The notes under the pieces are model-generated. The model ran no database searches. It was not told the origin of the DNA and was given only the letters and a program-made list of their open reading frames with translations. Both the position numbers and the translations under genes were made by a program. Positions 39,798-51,116 of a DNA stretch of 64,000 nucleotides are shown in pieces. Every line of letters starts with the position of its first letter. Position 1 is the stretch's first letter. This DNA is from Nemertoderma westbladi (lineage: Eukaryota; Xenacoelomorpha; Nemertodermatida; Nemertodermatidae): contig JAUCBJ010000865.1 of NCBI GenBank assembly GCA_032718475.1, positions 29,337 to 93,336 on the forward strand. Reading direction: 5' to 3'.

Positions 39798-41612
39798 AGC
39801 TGCTATATGAGTTTATCGATATTATAATTAATTATAATTTAGGCTAGCGGTCGTTGCTGCCTCCCCCTCAATGCCCCCGGACAGCGCAAGCTCCTCAGCG
39901 CTGATGTACTGTCGCCGCTGTGTCTATCGCCAACATAGTAGCTACACAACGACAACAACAACCAGCGCGAGTCACTCCACTGTCCGTCCCAAGGGCTTAG
40001 ATTTACTTCAGGTTCTTACTGCAGAGGTAGGGCTACTTTCACAACTGCGACTCGCTACTGTAAACACACTTTAGTAGTAACATTCACCTATAAACGCACA
40101 AATTCCACACAACTGTCACAAATTGTACACATTCGGGCCATTTGTCCGTTAGTCAAGTGCCTTCCAGAATGCCACGTTATTATTATGTATCCCTGGATAC
40201 TAGCAGTGCGCTATTTATTCCGTATGCTATTCAATGGGGCAAGCTTTTTATTGTTCTTTTAACTCACTTCTAATTCTAGCGTGGTTGTTGCCATGGTGAC
40301 ATTATGGAAAGCTAGCAGTAGAATTAGGGTAATTCTCATGCATACAGATCTGGGATGCTATTTAATAGTAATTCTTTAATTGTCAATATTCCCCTTTATA
40401 CATGATTTTATGAATTTTATCGGCTATTGACTATATATTGGAGATTCTCTCACGCTAATATACTTAATAGGGTGAATCTCCGCTCCCATGATCTATTAAT
40501 TAATGGAATTTTGGGAATGTTATAAATTGTATAAAATGACAATTTATCAAATTCATGAGAGGATATGAATTTAAATTTATTCCCGTAAATTTTATTATTT
40601 AATATTAAAATAGACACAATTTTATTCCAGAACATGTCTGGGGACTGGGATCCTTGATTCTAGGAAATTTGTCCTTTTAAGAGTATCGGTAAGTGCTACG
40701 ATATCTTAATCGACTAGAATTTTTAAAGGATCTAAATTTTAACAGATTTTGATTTATAGATTTTCTTGGTTTACAAACTCCTTAGAGTTTATTTGTATGC
40801 ATTTACTCTATTATAACATTTGTTTTAATAGATTTTTATAAATATTAACTATGTAATATTTAAGATGGGCACCGATTTATTCCAGAACATGTCTGGGGAC
40901 GTTAACCATTGATTCTAGAATTTTGTCTTTCAAGTATATCGGTGGGTGCCGCGATATCTTAATCGACTAGAATTACAGATGGTCAAAGGGTTTAACAGAT
41001 TTATTTTGCGTTGTACGCTACTGTTAAAGGGACATCACGCTACTATATGTATTATTTAATATACGGTATGAGAGCAATATTGCAAGAAGCAATGTCAGTG
41101 AGAAGAGGCAAGTCGTTTCCAAGGTCTACCCAGAGCTTGGTTTAGCCGAGACACGATGATCTGAACTTTGCATTCCTAATACTCTACTTACCAATAATAC
41201 TTGAGTATAGTAGGAGCTTTATTGTACTTTAATAAGTACGGACATTTCATCTTACTGTAGTCACGTATTTATAATATGATACGGACAGTAAGGAAAGAGA
41301 AAAAGAATTATTTCTCGCCGTTGCACTAAATATATAATATAAGTAATTAAGTAATAAACACGAATATATATTGCACTAATCTACTAAATAAATGCTAAAA
41401 TAACATTCTACTAAATAAAATTAAAGAAAACGATTATAATAAAATTACATAATAATACATACATAAATATAAAATAATAAAAACAAATATAAAATAATAT
41501 AGTCACACACCCACTCCAGACGCTGTTACGTTGGGGAGTCCCTAGATGTTTGTTGGATTAGGGAGGTGGTCGTGGGAAGAGTATCTTGCCTTCCATAGTT
41601 TCCGGACAGTTC
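39798..41612 (-). other. Element 2 spacer between pol remnant and ORF3, with a direct repeat
   Basis: About 1.8 kb without a coding frame. A ~100-bp segment starting TTTATTCCAGAACATGTCTG at 40621-40720 recurs in direct orientation at 40875-40973 with scattered changes, ending ATATCTTAATCGACTAGAAT in both. The rest is AT-rich. Confidence 0.7.
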
Positions 41613-44567
41613 TCAGTCTCTTTCCAGTAAACATAAACGACCAACTGGGCGATTGAGCTGCTGTGTTTCGAATACAATTCCAGGTTTCCTCTTCGTCCTG
41701 GAATAGTGACGATAGAAACATCGCTTCAAATACACGACGGCCTTACAAAGCCGATTCCAGGAGCTATAGTGGTTTATCGCTCCCTGCAGGAGAGGTGAGA
41801 GTCCCTGCGAGACGTCTGGTGTTCCAGATTTCCAGTCTCTTTCTCTGATTTCCACAACAGAGTTATTTGTGGCGGGGGAGTTTAGACCCACAGCGTCGTC
41901 CCCTGAAATGTGTAGTACAGACAGATCAATCGCGGGTTTAAATAACTTTGATTTACTCGTCCGGGTTTTAGGTTTGACTTTCTCCGCTCCCTTGGCTTGT
42001 CTAATCTCAGCCATGGTGAGATGAGGAGGCCATTCATCCTCTTCTTTACTTAGGAAGTCGGGTCCACCTAACCAGTCTGGAGTATCTATCAGTTCTTGAG
42101 GAGTTGCTCCTCTGGAAGCGATGTCGGCTGGATTAATCGTCCCAAGGCAATGTCTCCATTGATCTACATTAGAGTTAATATCGTCATTATCTGAGGAGTA
42201 TGGTGTTCCCTCAGTTGTGGTTGTCTCTCCCTCACTGATGTCTTCTTCCCATTCACTCACCTGATGGACCTGATCTTTGGGTAGCCTTTCCATGAGTGTC
42301 CTACGGGAAGGTCCAGTGAAGTACCAACCTACTCTTGTTCTTCCCGCATAGGTTTGCAATGGTTGCGGTCGAGCAGGCCGTTTCTCTAATGTCTCAAGCG
42401 CCTCATGCGCATTTTGGCCGATGAGTATCTGTACCCCTGGGTAGTCGGTGTTGAATCTAGGTATCTCATGCTGCTGGGTGAAATCGTCTTCATCCCAGTT
42501 ATAAGGATCCACTTGACTGGTAGCGAAGTTCTTTATCGCCACCATTTTTACTGACCTTATACTGTGTTCTCCTAGTTCATCCTGGGGGGTGGACAACACG
42601 CCTACATAGTAGTCTGTAGCTACTGTAGATTTCCAAACCTGCATAATTCCTGAAAGGTTCAACTTAGTTCGGAACTTGGGTTGTCCAGCAAAGATGTCTT
42701 CGGCTAGTTCTTTGTCGATGAATGTTCCTGTGCTGCCGGAGTCAAGGAGGGCGTTCACTATATAGCTCTTTTTTAACCCGTGGACTCTCAACTGTACTAT
42801 GGGAAATTCCCAGATTCCTACGTTGGAAGTTGGCGCTTTCCAAGATGGTTGTCGGTCCGGAATAGTTAGGGGGAGCTCAATATCAGTTTCAGTCTCATAC
42901 GTAAGCGCTCGATACACCGCGGTGTTTGTCATATAACAGGATTCATTTTCATCGGAGAATTCGTCTGTGTAGAATCCTTCCATCTCATAGCTGTGGTCAG
43001 TGTCGTTCACATCACTGAATTGGACATGTAGTTCGGGCTCACTTACCTGACTCGTGCGGGTTCGTTCAAATTCTGTGTGCAGCAAGATATGATGTTTCGC
43101 GCCGCACTTAGCACACCTAGCATCTGAGTAACAGGTCCGCCGTTGGTGTCCTCGTCTGAGACAATTATAACACAACCACTTATCCCACATGACATCATGT
43201 CTATCCTTTAGGGATTTCTTTAAGAATTCATCACACCCACTCAAGCGATGGGGCCCATCACACAATACACATTTGGACTTGATGTTACTTACTTTAACCT
43301 GTGCTGTGTGGTGCACACTTGTTCTTTCCTCGGGCTTTCTTCCATGAATTCTCTTAGGAGACGTGGGAGGAGTTGTTACCTGTTCTCTTCTGTCACTGGT
43401 TCGAGACTTAAATTTACTTACGTCTTTCCGAGTTTTGTTGACATAATAAGATCTTTCGGTGTCTTTCCCGCTGTTCTCCTCATGGGAGGTTTGGCTCTTT
43501 CCGCCGTCTGTATAACACACTGGTGTTACCTTTCTCCTAGAAACGGATTTTTCACTTACCTCACTTTCAGGAGTCTTCTCTCTAGACTGTTTTAGGAGTT
43601 GTAATCTTACCTCTCGGTTTAAGAATGACAGAAGGTCCGTCATGGTTGGATCTCTATGTTGTTGGTCCATCAAATAGAGAACCTTTTTGTCCCAGCGAGT
43701 ACCCACTTCACTCTTTGGCAAAGCTGGTGCTAAGGCTCCTACAACCATAGAATTCTGGTATTCATGAGACTTACCCAACCAGTCTAATTGTCTACAGATC
43801 TCCTGAATCTCATCGGAAAACTCTATAATCCCGCTGCTAAGAAACTTTCGGGGCGATACTAATTTCGCATACAAATACCTAGCTATGTTTGTCCTATTAC
43901 CATACCTGATCTTTAGTGTATCCCAAACTTGTCTTAATCCATCTGGATGTCCAATAAACTTTAACGCCATTAACTTTGGAGGTCCTTCCAAACACTCGAT
44001 GAGGAATCTAAGTTTCTCTCCGTTAGATAGTACAGAGTTCTGTATGTTATCTTTGTAGTATTCATTAAAAGGTAACCATTTCATCTCATCTCCATTGAAC
44101 TTGACGATCTCTCCCACTTTTACCGCTTGACGGGCTCCAGTTCTAGCCATTTGACGCGTAAAACTTTCTTGGGCCATCGTGTTATTTAATATCGAATTAT
44201 CGGTATATAAATTTCTCGGATTATGATCAGGTCTATATGGAATATCATTGTCAACAGGTTTATAATTACCCTTAATAGGGTTTACTATAGGAGTTTCTAC
44301 TTCGCTAGCAGTATAGATGCGTGTAGGCTCCACACCTTGCGCATGAAATACTTCAGACCTAACAGGTTGACACATTGTTACAGGGGGTGGTGGTATACTC
44401 CTTTGTATATTTACTAATTTATTGCGTTCTAACGCGATACTCTGCTGCACTTCTTGCAACTCTAACCTACTTTCCCTTACTGTTCCCTTGCAGGACATTG
44501 CTTTCGCCGTGAGGACCAGCCAGTGCATAATCTTGTACTTTGACAGCCTCATGGAGTGAATAAGCAT
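41613..44567 (-). CDS. Element 2 Gag (C-terminal part)-protease with pol deleted in frame (984 aa)
   Basis: Second part of the Gag-Pol frame, downstream of the LINE insertion. The first ~20 residues come from inserted DNA; true homology to element 3 starts at TVRESRLELQ. A DUF1759-like Gag core lies around residues 150-235 (VKFNGDEMKWLPFNEYY). Zinc knuckles (CVLCDGPHRLSGC, CYNCLRRGHQRRTC, CAKCGAKHH) come next, then a protease with canonical LLDSGSTGTF and the end of its domain (GWYFTGPSRRTL). From there the frame jumps, near 42160-42175, to WRHCLGTINPADIASRG, which normally follows RNase H. It jumps again, near 41660-41720, to RPVGRLCLLE, the last residues of Pol. RT-RNase H and integrase are thus lost by two deletions that both keep the frame. 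Domain identities are firm; translation in the cell is unknown. Confidence 0.88.
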   Translation of the reverse strand: MLIHSMRLSKYKIMHWLVLTAKAMSCKGTVRESRLELQEVQQSIALERNKLVNIQRSIPPPPVTMCQPVRSEVFHAQGVEPTRIYTASEVETPIVNPIKGNYKPVDNDIPYRPDHNPRNLYTDNSILNNTMAQESFTRQMARTGARQAVKVGEIVKFNGDEMKWLPFNEYYKDNIQNSVLSNGEKLRFLIECLEGPPKLMALKFIGHPDGLRQVWDTLKIRYGNRTNIARYLYAKLVSPRKFLSSGIIEFSDEIQEICRQLDWLGKSHEYQNSMVVGALAPALPKSEVGTRWDKKVLYLMDQQHRDPTMTDLLSFLNREVRLQLLKQSREKTPESEVSEKSVSRRKVTPVCYTDGGKSQTSHEENSGKDTERSYYVNKTRKDVSKFKSRTSDRREQVTTPPTSPKRIHGRKPEERTSVHHTAQVKVSNIKSKCVLCDGPHRLSGCDEFLKKSLKDRHDVMWDKWLCYNCLRRGHQRRTCYSDARCAKCGAKHHILLHTEFERTRTSQVSEPELHVQFSDVNDTDHSYEMEGFYTDEFSDENESCYMTNTAVYRALTYETETDIELPLTIPDRQPSWKAPTSNVGIWEFPIVQLRVHGLKKSYIVNALLDSGSTGTFIDKELAEDIFAGQPKFRTKLNLSGIMQVWKSTVATDYYVGVLSTPQDELGEHSIRSVKMVAIKNFATSQVDPYNWDEDDFTQQHEIPRFNTDYPGVQILIGQNAHEALETLEKRPARPQPLQTYAGRTRVGWYFTGPSRRTLMERLPKDQVHQVSEWEEDISEGETTTTEGTPYSSDNDDINSNVDQWRHCLGTINPADIASRGATPQELIDTPDWLGGPDFLSKEEDEWPPHLTMAEIRQAKGAEKVKPKTRTSKSKLFKPAIDLSVLHISGDDAVGLNSPATNNSVVEIRERDWKSGTPDVSQGLSPLLQGAINHYSSWNRLCKAVVYLKRCFYRHYSRTKRKPGIVFETQQLNRPVGRLCLLERD

Positions 44568-44747
44568 GGTGGACAGCCCATGACTTTCTTGAGACGCATC
44601 TTAAAGGACACTGGCCTTAAAGATGCGGATGATCTAGCAAATGTCATGGGTGATAGAGAGTTGTGGCGGTGCAATTTTGTTGACAAGCCGGCACAGCATT
44701 CTTAAAAATGCAGCTGCAATGCAGCATGCCGATCCTAGTAGTAGTAG
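44491..44747 (+). mobile_element. 5'-truncated non-LTR retrotransposon (LINE) in element 2 gag
   Basis: 257 bp flanked by an 8-bp duplication TTCCCTTG (44483-44490 and 44748-44755). Element 3 has the uninterrupted site. The plus-strand frame reads GHCFRREDQPVHNLVL, one stop, then TFLRRILKDTGLKDADDLAN and DRELWR, the typical C-terminal end of RTE/CR1/L2-type reverse transcriptases. It ends in a (TAG)n tail. The insertion adds 265 bp, which is not a multiple of three, and so breaks Gag. Confidence 0.88.
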
Positions 44748-46812
44748 TTCCCTTGAACTGTTGAACAGTCTCCTGCATCCGCCCGAGCAGGAGATCCATC
44801 CCCCGCCGTCCCTCATCCACCCACTCGACCGCCGAAGCGGGAGCCGCCAACATAGTAGCGGGTAGACGAGGGACAACGGGCGATAAATCGTTGATGTCTT
44901 GCTCGGCGTCCATGACAGGGGCGGATTCAGGGCCTATTCTACTGGGCACAGGTAGTTTAGTACTGTGCAAAGGGAATTTAGAGTTAGGTTCTGGAAGTAC
45001 AGGGGTCTCTATCCCAGAGGGAGTGGCTTCGAGAACAGGCCTAATTATTTCAGGCTCATCTACTATAGTAGGGAGTCTTTCTTCCCTAATAATTTGGTCT
45101 GTAGGCGCAGGATTACTCAAATCTACACTAGCTAGTTGCCTTCTCACGGTTGGAGGCAAATCAGGCAATTTCTGCTGGTGCAGCGCCCTTCTACGTCCGC
45201 TGGAACGAGATTTATTTCCTCTACCTTCAGGATCTGTTGTATCGCCTTCATCAGAGGATGTAAATCCCTGTCTCTTGGGAGTAGATCGACTTATCATCTG
45301 CATATGACTAGCCGTTCTCTGTTTATTGAAGTAGTCTTGCTTCTCTAGAAGATTTTCCAACTCTAGTTGGGTTGTCTCCTCAGCTGCTTTCCGTTCTGCT
45401 GCTGCCACTGCCTCTGCCGCTTTTCTTTCCGCTTCTGCCGCTGCTACCTTTCTTTCCGCTTCTGCCTCTGCCAATGCCGCCTTTCTTTCAGCTTCTGCCT
45501 CTGCCGCTTTTCTTTCTGCCTCTGCCAATGCCGCCTTTCTTTCAGCTTCTGCCGCTGCCGCTGCCGCTTTTCTTTCAACTTCTGCAGCTGCCGCTGCTGC
45601 TGCCTTTCGGTCTTCTATACGTTTTTTCTTTACCTGTTCTTCTTGGACCCTAGCGATGCGGATGCTTTCATCAAATTTAGCTTGGTTCGCAGCTAACATT
45701 TCCGCATCTAATGAGTCCAACACAAATTTGGCTCCTTCACTATTGGGGCGAAGTCCAGCTAGCCGTCTCCTTAGCTCTTTGTCACCTATAAATCGTTGAT
45801 AGTCTGACAGATAGATGTCAATAGCATCCTTCTTCGGAGGTTTCTCTGATGTGACGTCGCTTTCCACCTGAGAAAAGGTAGCGTCTGTTGATTCTCCGTG
45901 GGTCATGCGCTCGGTTAGCTGAGCTTTCCATTGTGTCGTTTCTTGGACTTTAAGACTCACCCGTTGGAACCAAGTCTTTACGGCAACCTGCAACGACGTG
46001 TCTTGGCTTCTCTTCGAGGCTTCCTCAAAGGCTGAAAGTATTAGTCGGATTCTTAGGATTCGTTCTCGAACTTGATATAGCAGCTCTCCCTGCTCTTGAG
46101 GTCCTTGGGGTTGTTGAAACAGTTGTTCCTCTAATCGCTCCAAAGAGCTGAAGAATCCCTGTACATATCCGGCTGCCGACCTCTTCCACACAGCTGGATC
46201 TCTAGTGCCCTTTACCACTCCCATCCTGTATAAGTCCTCCCAGGCAGCTTCCGATAAGTTAAACGGGAGTCCGGGTCCGGGGAAGTTCCATTGCGTCTCG
46301 ACAATAGACTTCAGTTCCTCCTTCGTGTATCCCGCATAACTATCCTTGGTCGATCGCTTACTTCTCGCCCAATCAATTTGATGTTCTTCTAACGCAATCA
46401 ATACCCTAGTGAGTACGGCTTTAGGAAGAATGAGAAGTGGATCCGAATAAACTGCTTCTGCCATCTTGGCTCCGCGTTCGGATGTCAACTCTACAGTATC
46501 TGAACTACTGGAGCTATCGGGCCGCTGAGAAATAAGTTCTCGGTTCGGGTGTTGCTGCTGTTTAACAGCTGCCTCTTGGTCCCGCTTGAATTGAGCCCGA
46601 GTGCCTATGACAGACCTACGGCGCTTCACTAACTTCGCAAATTGCGAAATTGCTTCTACTAACCTAGGTTCTGACACAACTACTGTAGGGGTTGCCTTTC
46701 TTACAGTAGGAGGGGTCTCAGACCTCGGTCTGGGATTCTCTATACTCCTATCTGAGAAACAGACTGTTTTTTCTAGGAGACTATCTGACAGAGTTTGCTT
46801 TGTGTCAGCCAT
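44644..46812 (-). CDS. gag: Element 2 Gag N-terminal part (cut by LINE insertion)
   Basis: Starts MADTKQTLSDSLLEK, matching the start of element 3 Gag (MSDTKQNLSDSLLD), and aligns with it almost throughout. A long Ala-rich coiled coil with ERKAA repeats lies at plus-strand 45395-45640 (about residues 390-475). A basic/proline-rich region follows, and the genuine part ends with GRMQETVQQFKG near 44756. The last ~37 codons to the stop at 44644 are read from the inserted LINE. It is therefore a truncated Gag lacking the zinc knuckles, which continue in the frame 41613-44567 beyond the insertion. Confidence 0.88.
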   Translation of the reverse strand: MADTKQTLSDSLLEKTVCFSDRSIENPRPRSETPPTVRKATPTVVVSEPRLVEAISQFAKLVKRRRSVIGTRAQFKRDQEAAVKQQQHPNRELISQRPDSSSSSDTVELTSERGAKMAEAVYSDPLLILPKAVLTRVLIALEEHQIDWARSKRSTKDSYAGYTKEELKSIVETQWNFPGPGLPFNLSEAAWEDLYRMGVVKGTRDPAVWKRSAAGYVQGFFSSLERLEEQLFQQPQGPQEQGELLYQVRERILRIRLILSAFEEASKRSQDTSLQVAVKTWFQRVSLKVQETTQWKAQLTERMTHGESTDATFSQVESDVTSEKPPKKDAIDIYLSDYQRFIGDKELRRRLAGLRPNSEGAKFVLDSLDAEMLAANQAKFDESIRIARVQEEQVKKKRIEDRKAAAAAAAEVERKAAAAAAEAERKAALAEAERKAAEAEAERKAALAEAEAERKVAAAEAERKAAEAVAAAERKAAEETTQLELENLLEKQDYFNKQRTASHMQMISRSTPKRQGFTSSDEGDTTDPEGRGNKSRSSGRRRALHQQKLPDLPPTVRRQLASVDLSNPAPTDQIIREERLPTIVDEPEIIRPVLEATPSGIETPVLPEPNSKFPLHSTKLPVPSRIGPESAPVMDAEQDINDLSPVVPRLPATMLAAPASAVEWVDEGRRGMDLLLGRMQETVQQFKGTTTTRIGMLHCSCIFKNAVPACQQNCTATTLYHP

Positions 46813-48775
46813 GTTTGATTGTACAGTTGAATGCCTACTACTATAACAACAGTTAAAGCAAGTCTAGTAATTCAGTATCAACTGTTAGCCTAGTAATTAA
46901 TTACCGATACCGTTACTCAGTGTAACGTGATATATATACAATATATTAGAATACCGGTATACACTTGTAGTATATATAAGTATTACTACAGACTAGGGTT
47001 TGTCACAGAATACCGGTATATAATTTCAGCATAAATATATAAATATATATAATAAGCCTACCGTGAATACCGGTATACAGCTTACACTTATAGTATATAT
47101 AAGTATAATTATAGACTAAAATTAATTACAGAATACCGGTATATAATTTCAGCATAAATTTATACAAATAAATATAATAAGCCTATAGTAAATACCGGTA
47201 TGTCAATTATTTATAATTTTAGGATTACTTTCCTTGACTTTGTTACTGTTATTAAGCAGTAGTCCAACTGATATTAAGACCTAATTGATGTATGACAGGC
47301 CTACTATTTTATAAATCGGTTTGAGTTGATTTATAATATATATATACCCTTATAATGGTTTTTTTTAACAATATTTGAAATAAATGTTATTATTTCTGGT
47401 AAGGAGTCACTACACAGAAGCTGAACGCTCTCAGTGAAGTGCTACTTATTGGACACTAAAACAAATAATTATAATTTACTAAGTTACTTATTACTACAAA
47501 TTACATACAATTACGGGATGAGATTACAATCTCTAAATAAACACAAAAATTTACACGTACAAATTTTAGGGTAATTTTACAGGAAATCTACAAACCAGCC
47601 TAACAAGGGGTTAGAATTTCTGGTTATTACAAACGGTCAGGATACTACGGTATTTGAAAATAATTAAGCAGTAGTAAATAAATTGCGTTGTCCAGATAAG
47701 AAAATACCACCGTCTGACGACTTATAGTCTTTAGCTGTACAGCTCTATAAGTACTACGTTATGTACCCGGAGTGTTCTTACCTAGAAGTTAATTACCGCA
47801 GCCAACCAGAGCTAACGTGCCTATTAACCACTTTACAACACAAATATACTGCCTACACACTAATTACCTTCGGAAAGTACTGTACACTAAACCCTAAATT
47901 AGGTACAAGTACTTATACAACAAATAACCAGCAGTTAAAAATACTTGTACAGCTAAAAGAACCACAGTATCTGCTGGAGTGACTAGAGCATAAAATCACC
48001 AGTCTTTACCTACGCCAAGCAGCCCTGATGTAGTACCGGGGTTAATTTAACTATAACGGTATGTATAACAAGCACAATTACTTGTAGGAATAAACTTGGG
48101 GTTGTGTATGTTGCGAATAATCGCATAAACTCTGAATAATAAATATTACGCTACCCGTACAGACTACACAAACAAAATACAAACCAAATGCTGGCAGACT
48201 ACTATCTAGCCTAAATAAACTACAGTATATGCAGACTCCGAAATGGTTAGTTAGTATGCGTTCTAACTGAGTAGTACGACTTATTCTTTCGGAGGGGATT
48301 TACCTTACAACACTGGATGCCCTCACCTTCCTAACTAGTATTTTATCGGACATACACTCTACACACACTGCAATCTCTTCAGACCTAACAACAGCCAGAC
48401 AACAATCCAGCCTACAAATTATTTGTACAATTTGAGCGGGCTTACACGCCTTCTGCAGTTCTGCTCAATATTACACTTACAGATAAATAAAACTGACAGA
48501 AATAAGTAAACCATACAAAGGAATAAGGGGTGATCAATCCCTAATCCCCTAACAGCCTACAATATACAATATATCTCAATCTAAATAATACTGGGTACTG
48601 GTAAGTACCGGTTCGGGTGGTTAGGTAGTTAGGCCTACAGTTTACCGTCCGACCGGTACATTCGAATTTATTGCCTACGTGCAATCAAGAGTTTAAAACT
48701 ATTAATGTTCTTACCAGAACATTAGACAAAATATATTTATTGCCTACACTGCAATCAGAAACTGAAAACTATTAA
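46813..48775 (-). other. Element 2 leader with ACCGGTAT-rich direct repeats
   Basis: About 2 kb between the 5' LTR and Gag. Two ~130-bp direct repeats at about 46945-47070 and 47072-47205 each contain GAATACCGGTATA and AGCATAAATNTATA words. Sequence is shared, in opposite orientation, with the leader of element 3. A 73-codon plus ORF at 47761-47982 is unsupported. Confidence 0.65.
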
Positions 48776-49926
48776 TGTTCGCGCTTTTAGACCTTTAACA
48801 GTTTAACCTGCCAATTTTAGGTGTCTTTTTGTGTATCAATTATTTAATGTACTGAAGGTACATCAGCCGAAGCCAGCCTGTGCGCGACCATTCACCCACA
48901 GTTAAGGGAGACTGGATTCGGATGCTTTGATAGTGATTGCAGTGTAGACCTACTGTATTATTCTATTGTTCGTTACTATAATATCTCTGACAATATATTT
49001 ACTTTCGGGGAAATATTAACAGTTCCTTTAGGACGTGGCGCTTTAAGTATAAAACAGAGTTATGACTTATACTAATCACAACTGGATGGCTACTGAGTTT
49101 CGTAAAAAGCGCATTCTTTAGGAGATGCTTTATTAACCTTCACACTACTTCATACAACTTCACACTACTGCGCACTGATCTGCCGACCGTCACTGAATTT
49201 GATCATATATAAGGAGGATCGCAACTGACACATGTAGGGATTATGAAATAGCATTCAATTCACACAAAAACCACTATAATGTAAGTCGCAGTTGCTACCG
49301 GTAAACCTGTTCCTCTAACCTATAGTAATCAAAGAGATTGAGGGTTTTATGATTATTCATCGGTAATCTCCCAATATATCAGCAATATATACCAACATAA
49401 CACCAATTAATAACAGAATCAAATAATGCGGTGAACAGTCAGTATGTGTAGTTGAATCGCGTTGCGTAGTGCCGCGGTGTGGCGGTGTGCTGCGTTAATA
49501 GTTTTACGTTCCTTTAATCAAAGCCATCTGATGTTTCTGAGGTTTAGGTCAAAGTCTGAAACTTCCACAGAAGTACAGAAGAATCCTAAGCTGGTGTTCT
49601 GGGCTTAGAAAAGATACACACTGACTGAATTGCGTGGGTTTCTGTAGGCACTGTCCAACACAAAGTGAAAATCGCTCTGATTGGCTGAGCCGAACAAAGA
49701 ACAAAGAGAGATTCAAGTTCCACGTTGGCAGTAAATCAGCTGACAGATTGCGTCATCTGAGTCATCTTTTAGAGTATTAAGCGCATTGCGGAGAAAATGG
49801 CTTGTTATGTCCGCTAAAGCACACATGCAGACATAGCGGGTAAAAATGGCTTGTTATGTCCGCTAAAACACCTACACAGTATATTGCGGAGAAAAATGGC
49901 TTGTTATATCCGCAAAAGCTTTTACA
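48776..49926 (-). repeat. 5' LTR of element 2 (LTR B)
   Basis: Collinear with LTR A except for small indels (1,151 against 1,163 bp) and scattered substitutions. It has the same three U3 tandem units at its right end (49788-49926) and the same CCAAT box. Right flank CTTAC. Confidence 0.9.
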
Positions 49927-49931
49927 CTTAC

Positions 49932-50022
49932 ACTACATATGTTATATTTTAATGCTATCCTTAGTGCTTGTTTTAACTGATTTAATGTCAAGTAAACAAT
50001 TCCAATTCCTATTTTACTACAG
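49932..50022. mobile_element. Palindromic MITE, distal right arm
   Basis: Reverse complement of 36831-36924 with a few substitutions and one small indel. It is separated from the rest of the MITE by element 2 and the second copy of its CTTAC duplication. It ends CTACAG before TA. Confidence 0.78.
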
Positions 50023-51116
50023 TATCTTGCTTCCATACTGTAGTTACTGTGATTCAATTTATATAACTTCAACTCCTGATGCATAATTACTCAATGTTAA
50101 ATAATGTAGTGTTCTCGAATTATTTATTGCATAACTAGAGGAAACTACATAAAGAAATATTGGTACATGGTAGATGGCCTTAGGCCTCTGATATATTGTT
50201 GATATATTGATTTCCGATTTCGAGTGAATAACTTTTGAGTGTGTGAATGGATTTTACTCAAATTACGTGCAAACATTTTCTACTTCGATGCTCTTTCAAC
50301 ACATGTAATACAATTTAAGAAATTTCCCCAAAAATATATTATTACTTTTTTTTCCCGGGAAAAAATTAAAATCAGAAAAGGGTGGAGAAAAAGGTGTAAT
50401 TTTCCCCCCATGGAAAAAATAAACCAAAGGATTTATTTTTCCATGGAGAGAAAATTATACCTTTTCTCCCGGAGGTATGTTCGAGCGAAATAGTAACAAT
50501 TTTAAAGAATTGTATATAGAATAATATATAAGAAATAATATATAGAATATATTGTATGTAGAATACAATAATACAGAATTACCGGTATATTGACAATTAT
50601 AACTGTGTGGATGAATTCCTTCAACGATAGTCCGTAAACGGGACGAAAAACTGGCTAATTAAAAAAATTAATTTGCCAGCTCTGACACCCAGTGCCCAGG
50701 GACGACGACAGGTTTTCTGGAAATTTCGCAACGCAACGCTACACAATGAATATTTTATCCAACCCTCAACTCCTCAAACACCGTTGCATTACATCACAAT
50801 AATGTCAGTCTCAGTACAACCTGATTGTTGACCCCCGTACAGGCGTACGTACGTCAGTATTTAGTCTAGCCTACCTCCTACAGTCCTAGTGTCCTACAGT
50901 ACTGTACAGCAGTACCTGTACCGCTGTACCCAGTACCTACCACCTACTGACCTACCTAGTACCACACAGCCACAGTCAGACAGTACCAACCAACAGACCA
51001 ATTGGTATAATTCCTGAATTCTGCACTACTGCTATACTGTAATACAATACTGCAATAATAGGCCTATTTTTACACGTTGCTAAATCAATATTCTGTAGCC
51101 GCAGCGATCGAATGTA
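50023..51116. other. Gene-free region upstream of eIF3h
   Basis: Should hold the eIF3h promoter near its right end. A ~120-bp imperfect inverted repeat at about 50345-50470 contains CCCGGGAAAAAA, a central TCCATGG/CCATGGA pair and TTTTCTCCCGG. Sequence at 50860-51000 is rich in CAGTACCTAC words. No TATA box stands out. Confidence 0.5.

Larger units (their letters stand above)
37003..49926 (-). mobile_element. Element 2: BEL/Pao element with pol deleted, LINE in gag
   Basis: 12,924 bp on the minus strand between LTRs 48776-49926 (5') and 37003-38165 (3'), flanked by a perfect 5-bp duplication CTTAC (36998-37002 and 49927-49931). It was inserted into a palindromic MITE. Reading down the minus strand: leader, Gag (46812 onward), protease, remnants of pol, spacer, broken ORF3 (39797-38244), 3' LTR. 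Reverse transcriptase, RNase H and integrase are absent, so it would depend on another element. The LTRs differ by some tens of changes including small indels, so it is clearly older than element 1. LTR type and Gag match element 3. Confidence 0.92.

Noticed and set aside
44641-44865. Plus-strand ORF over the element 2 gag/LINE junction
   Set aside because: It crosses the (TAG)n tail and target duplication into antisense gag; only the LINE part is meaningful.
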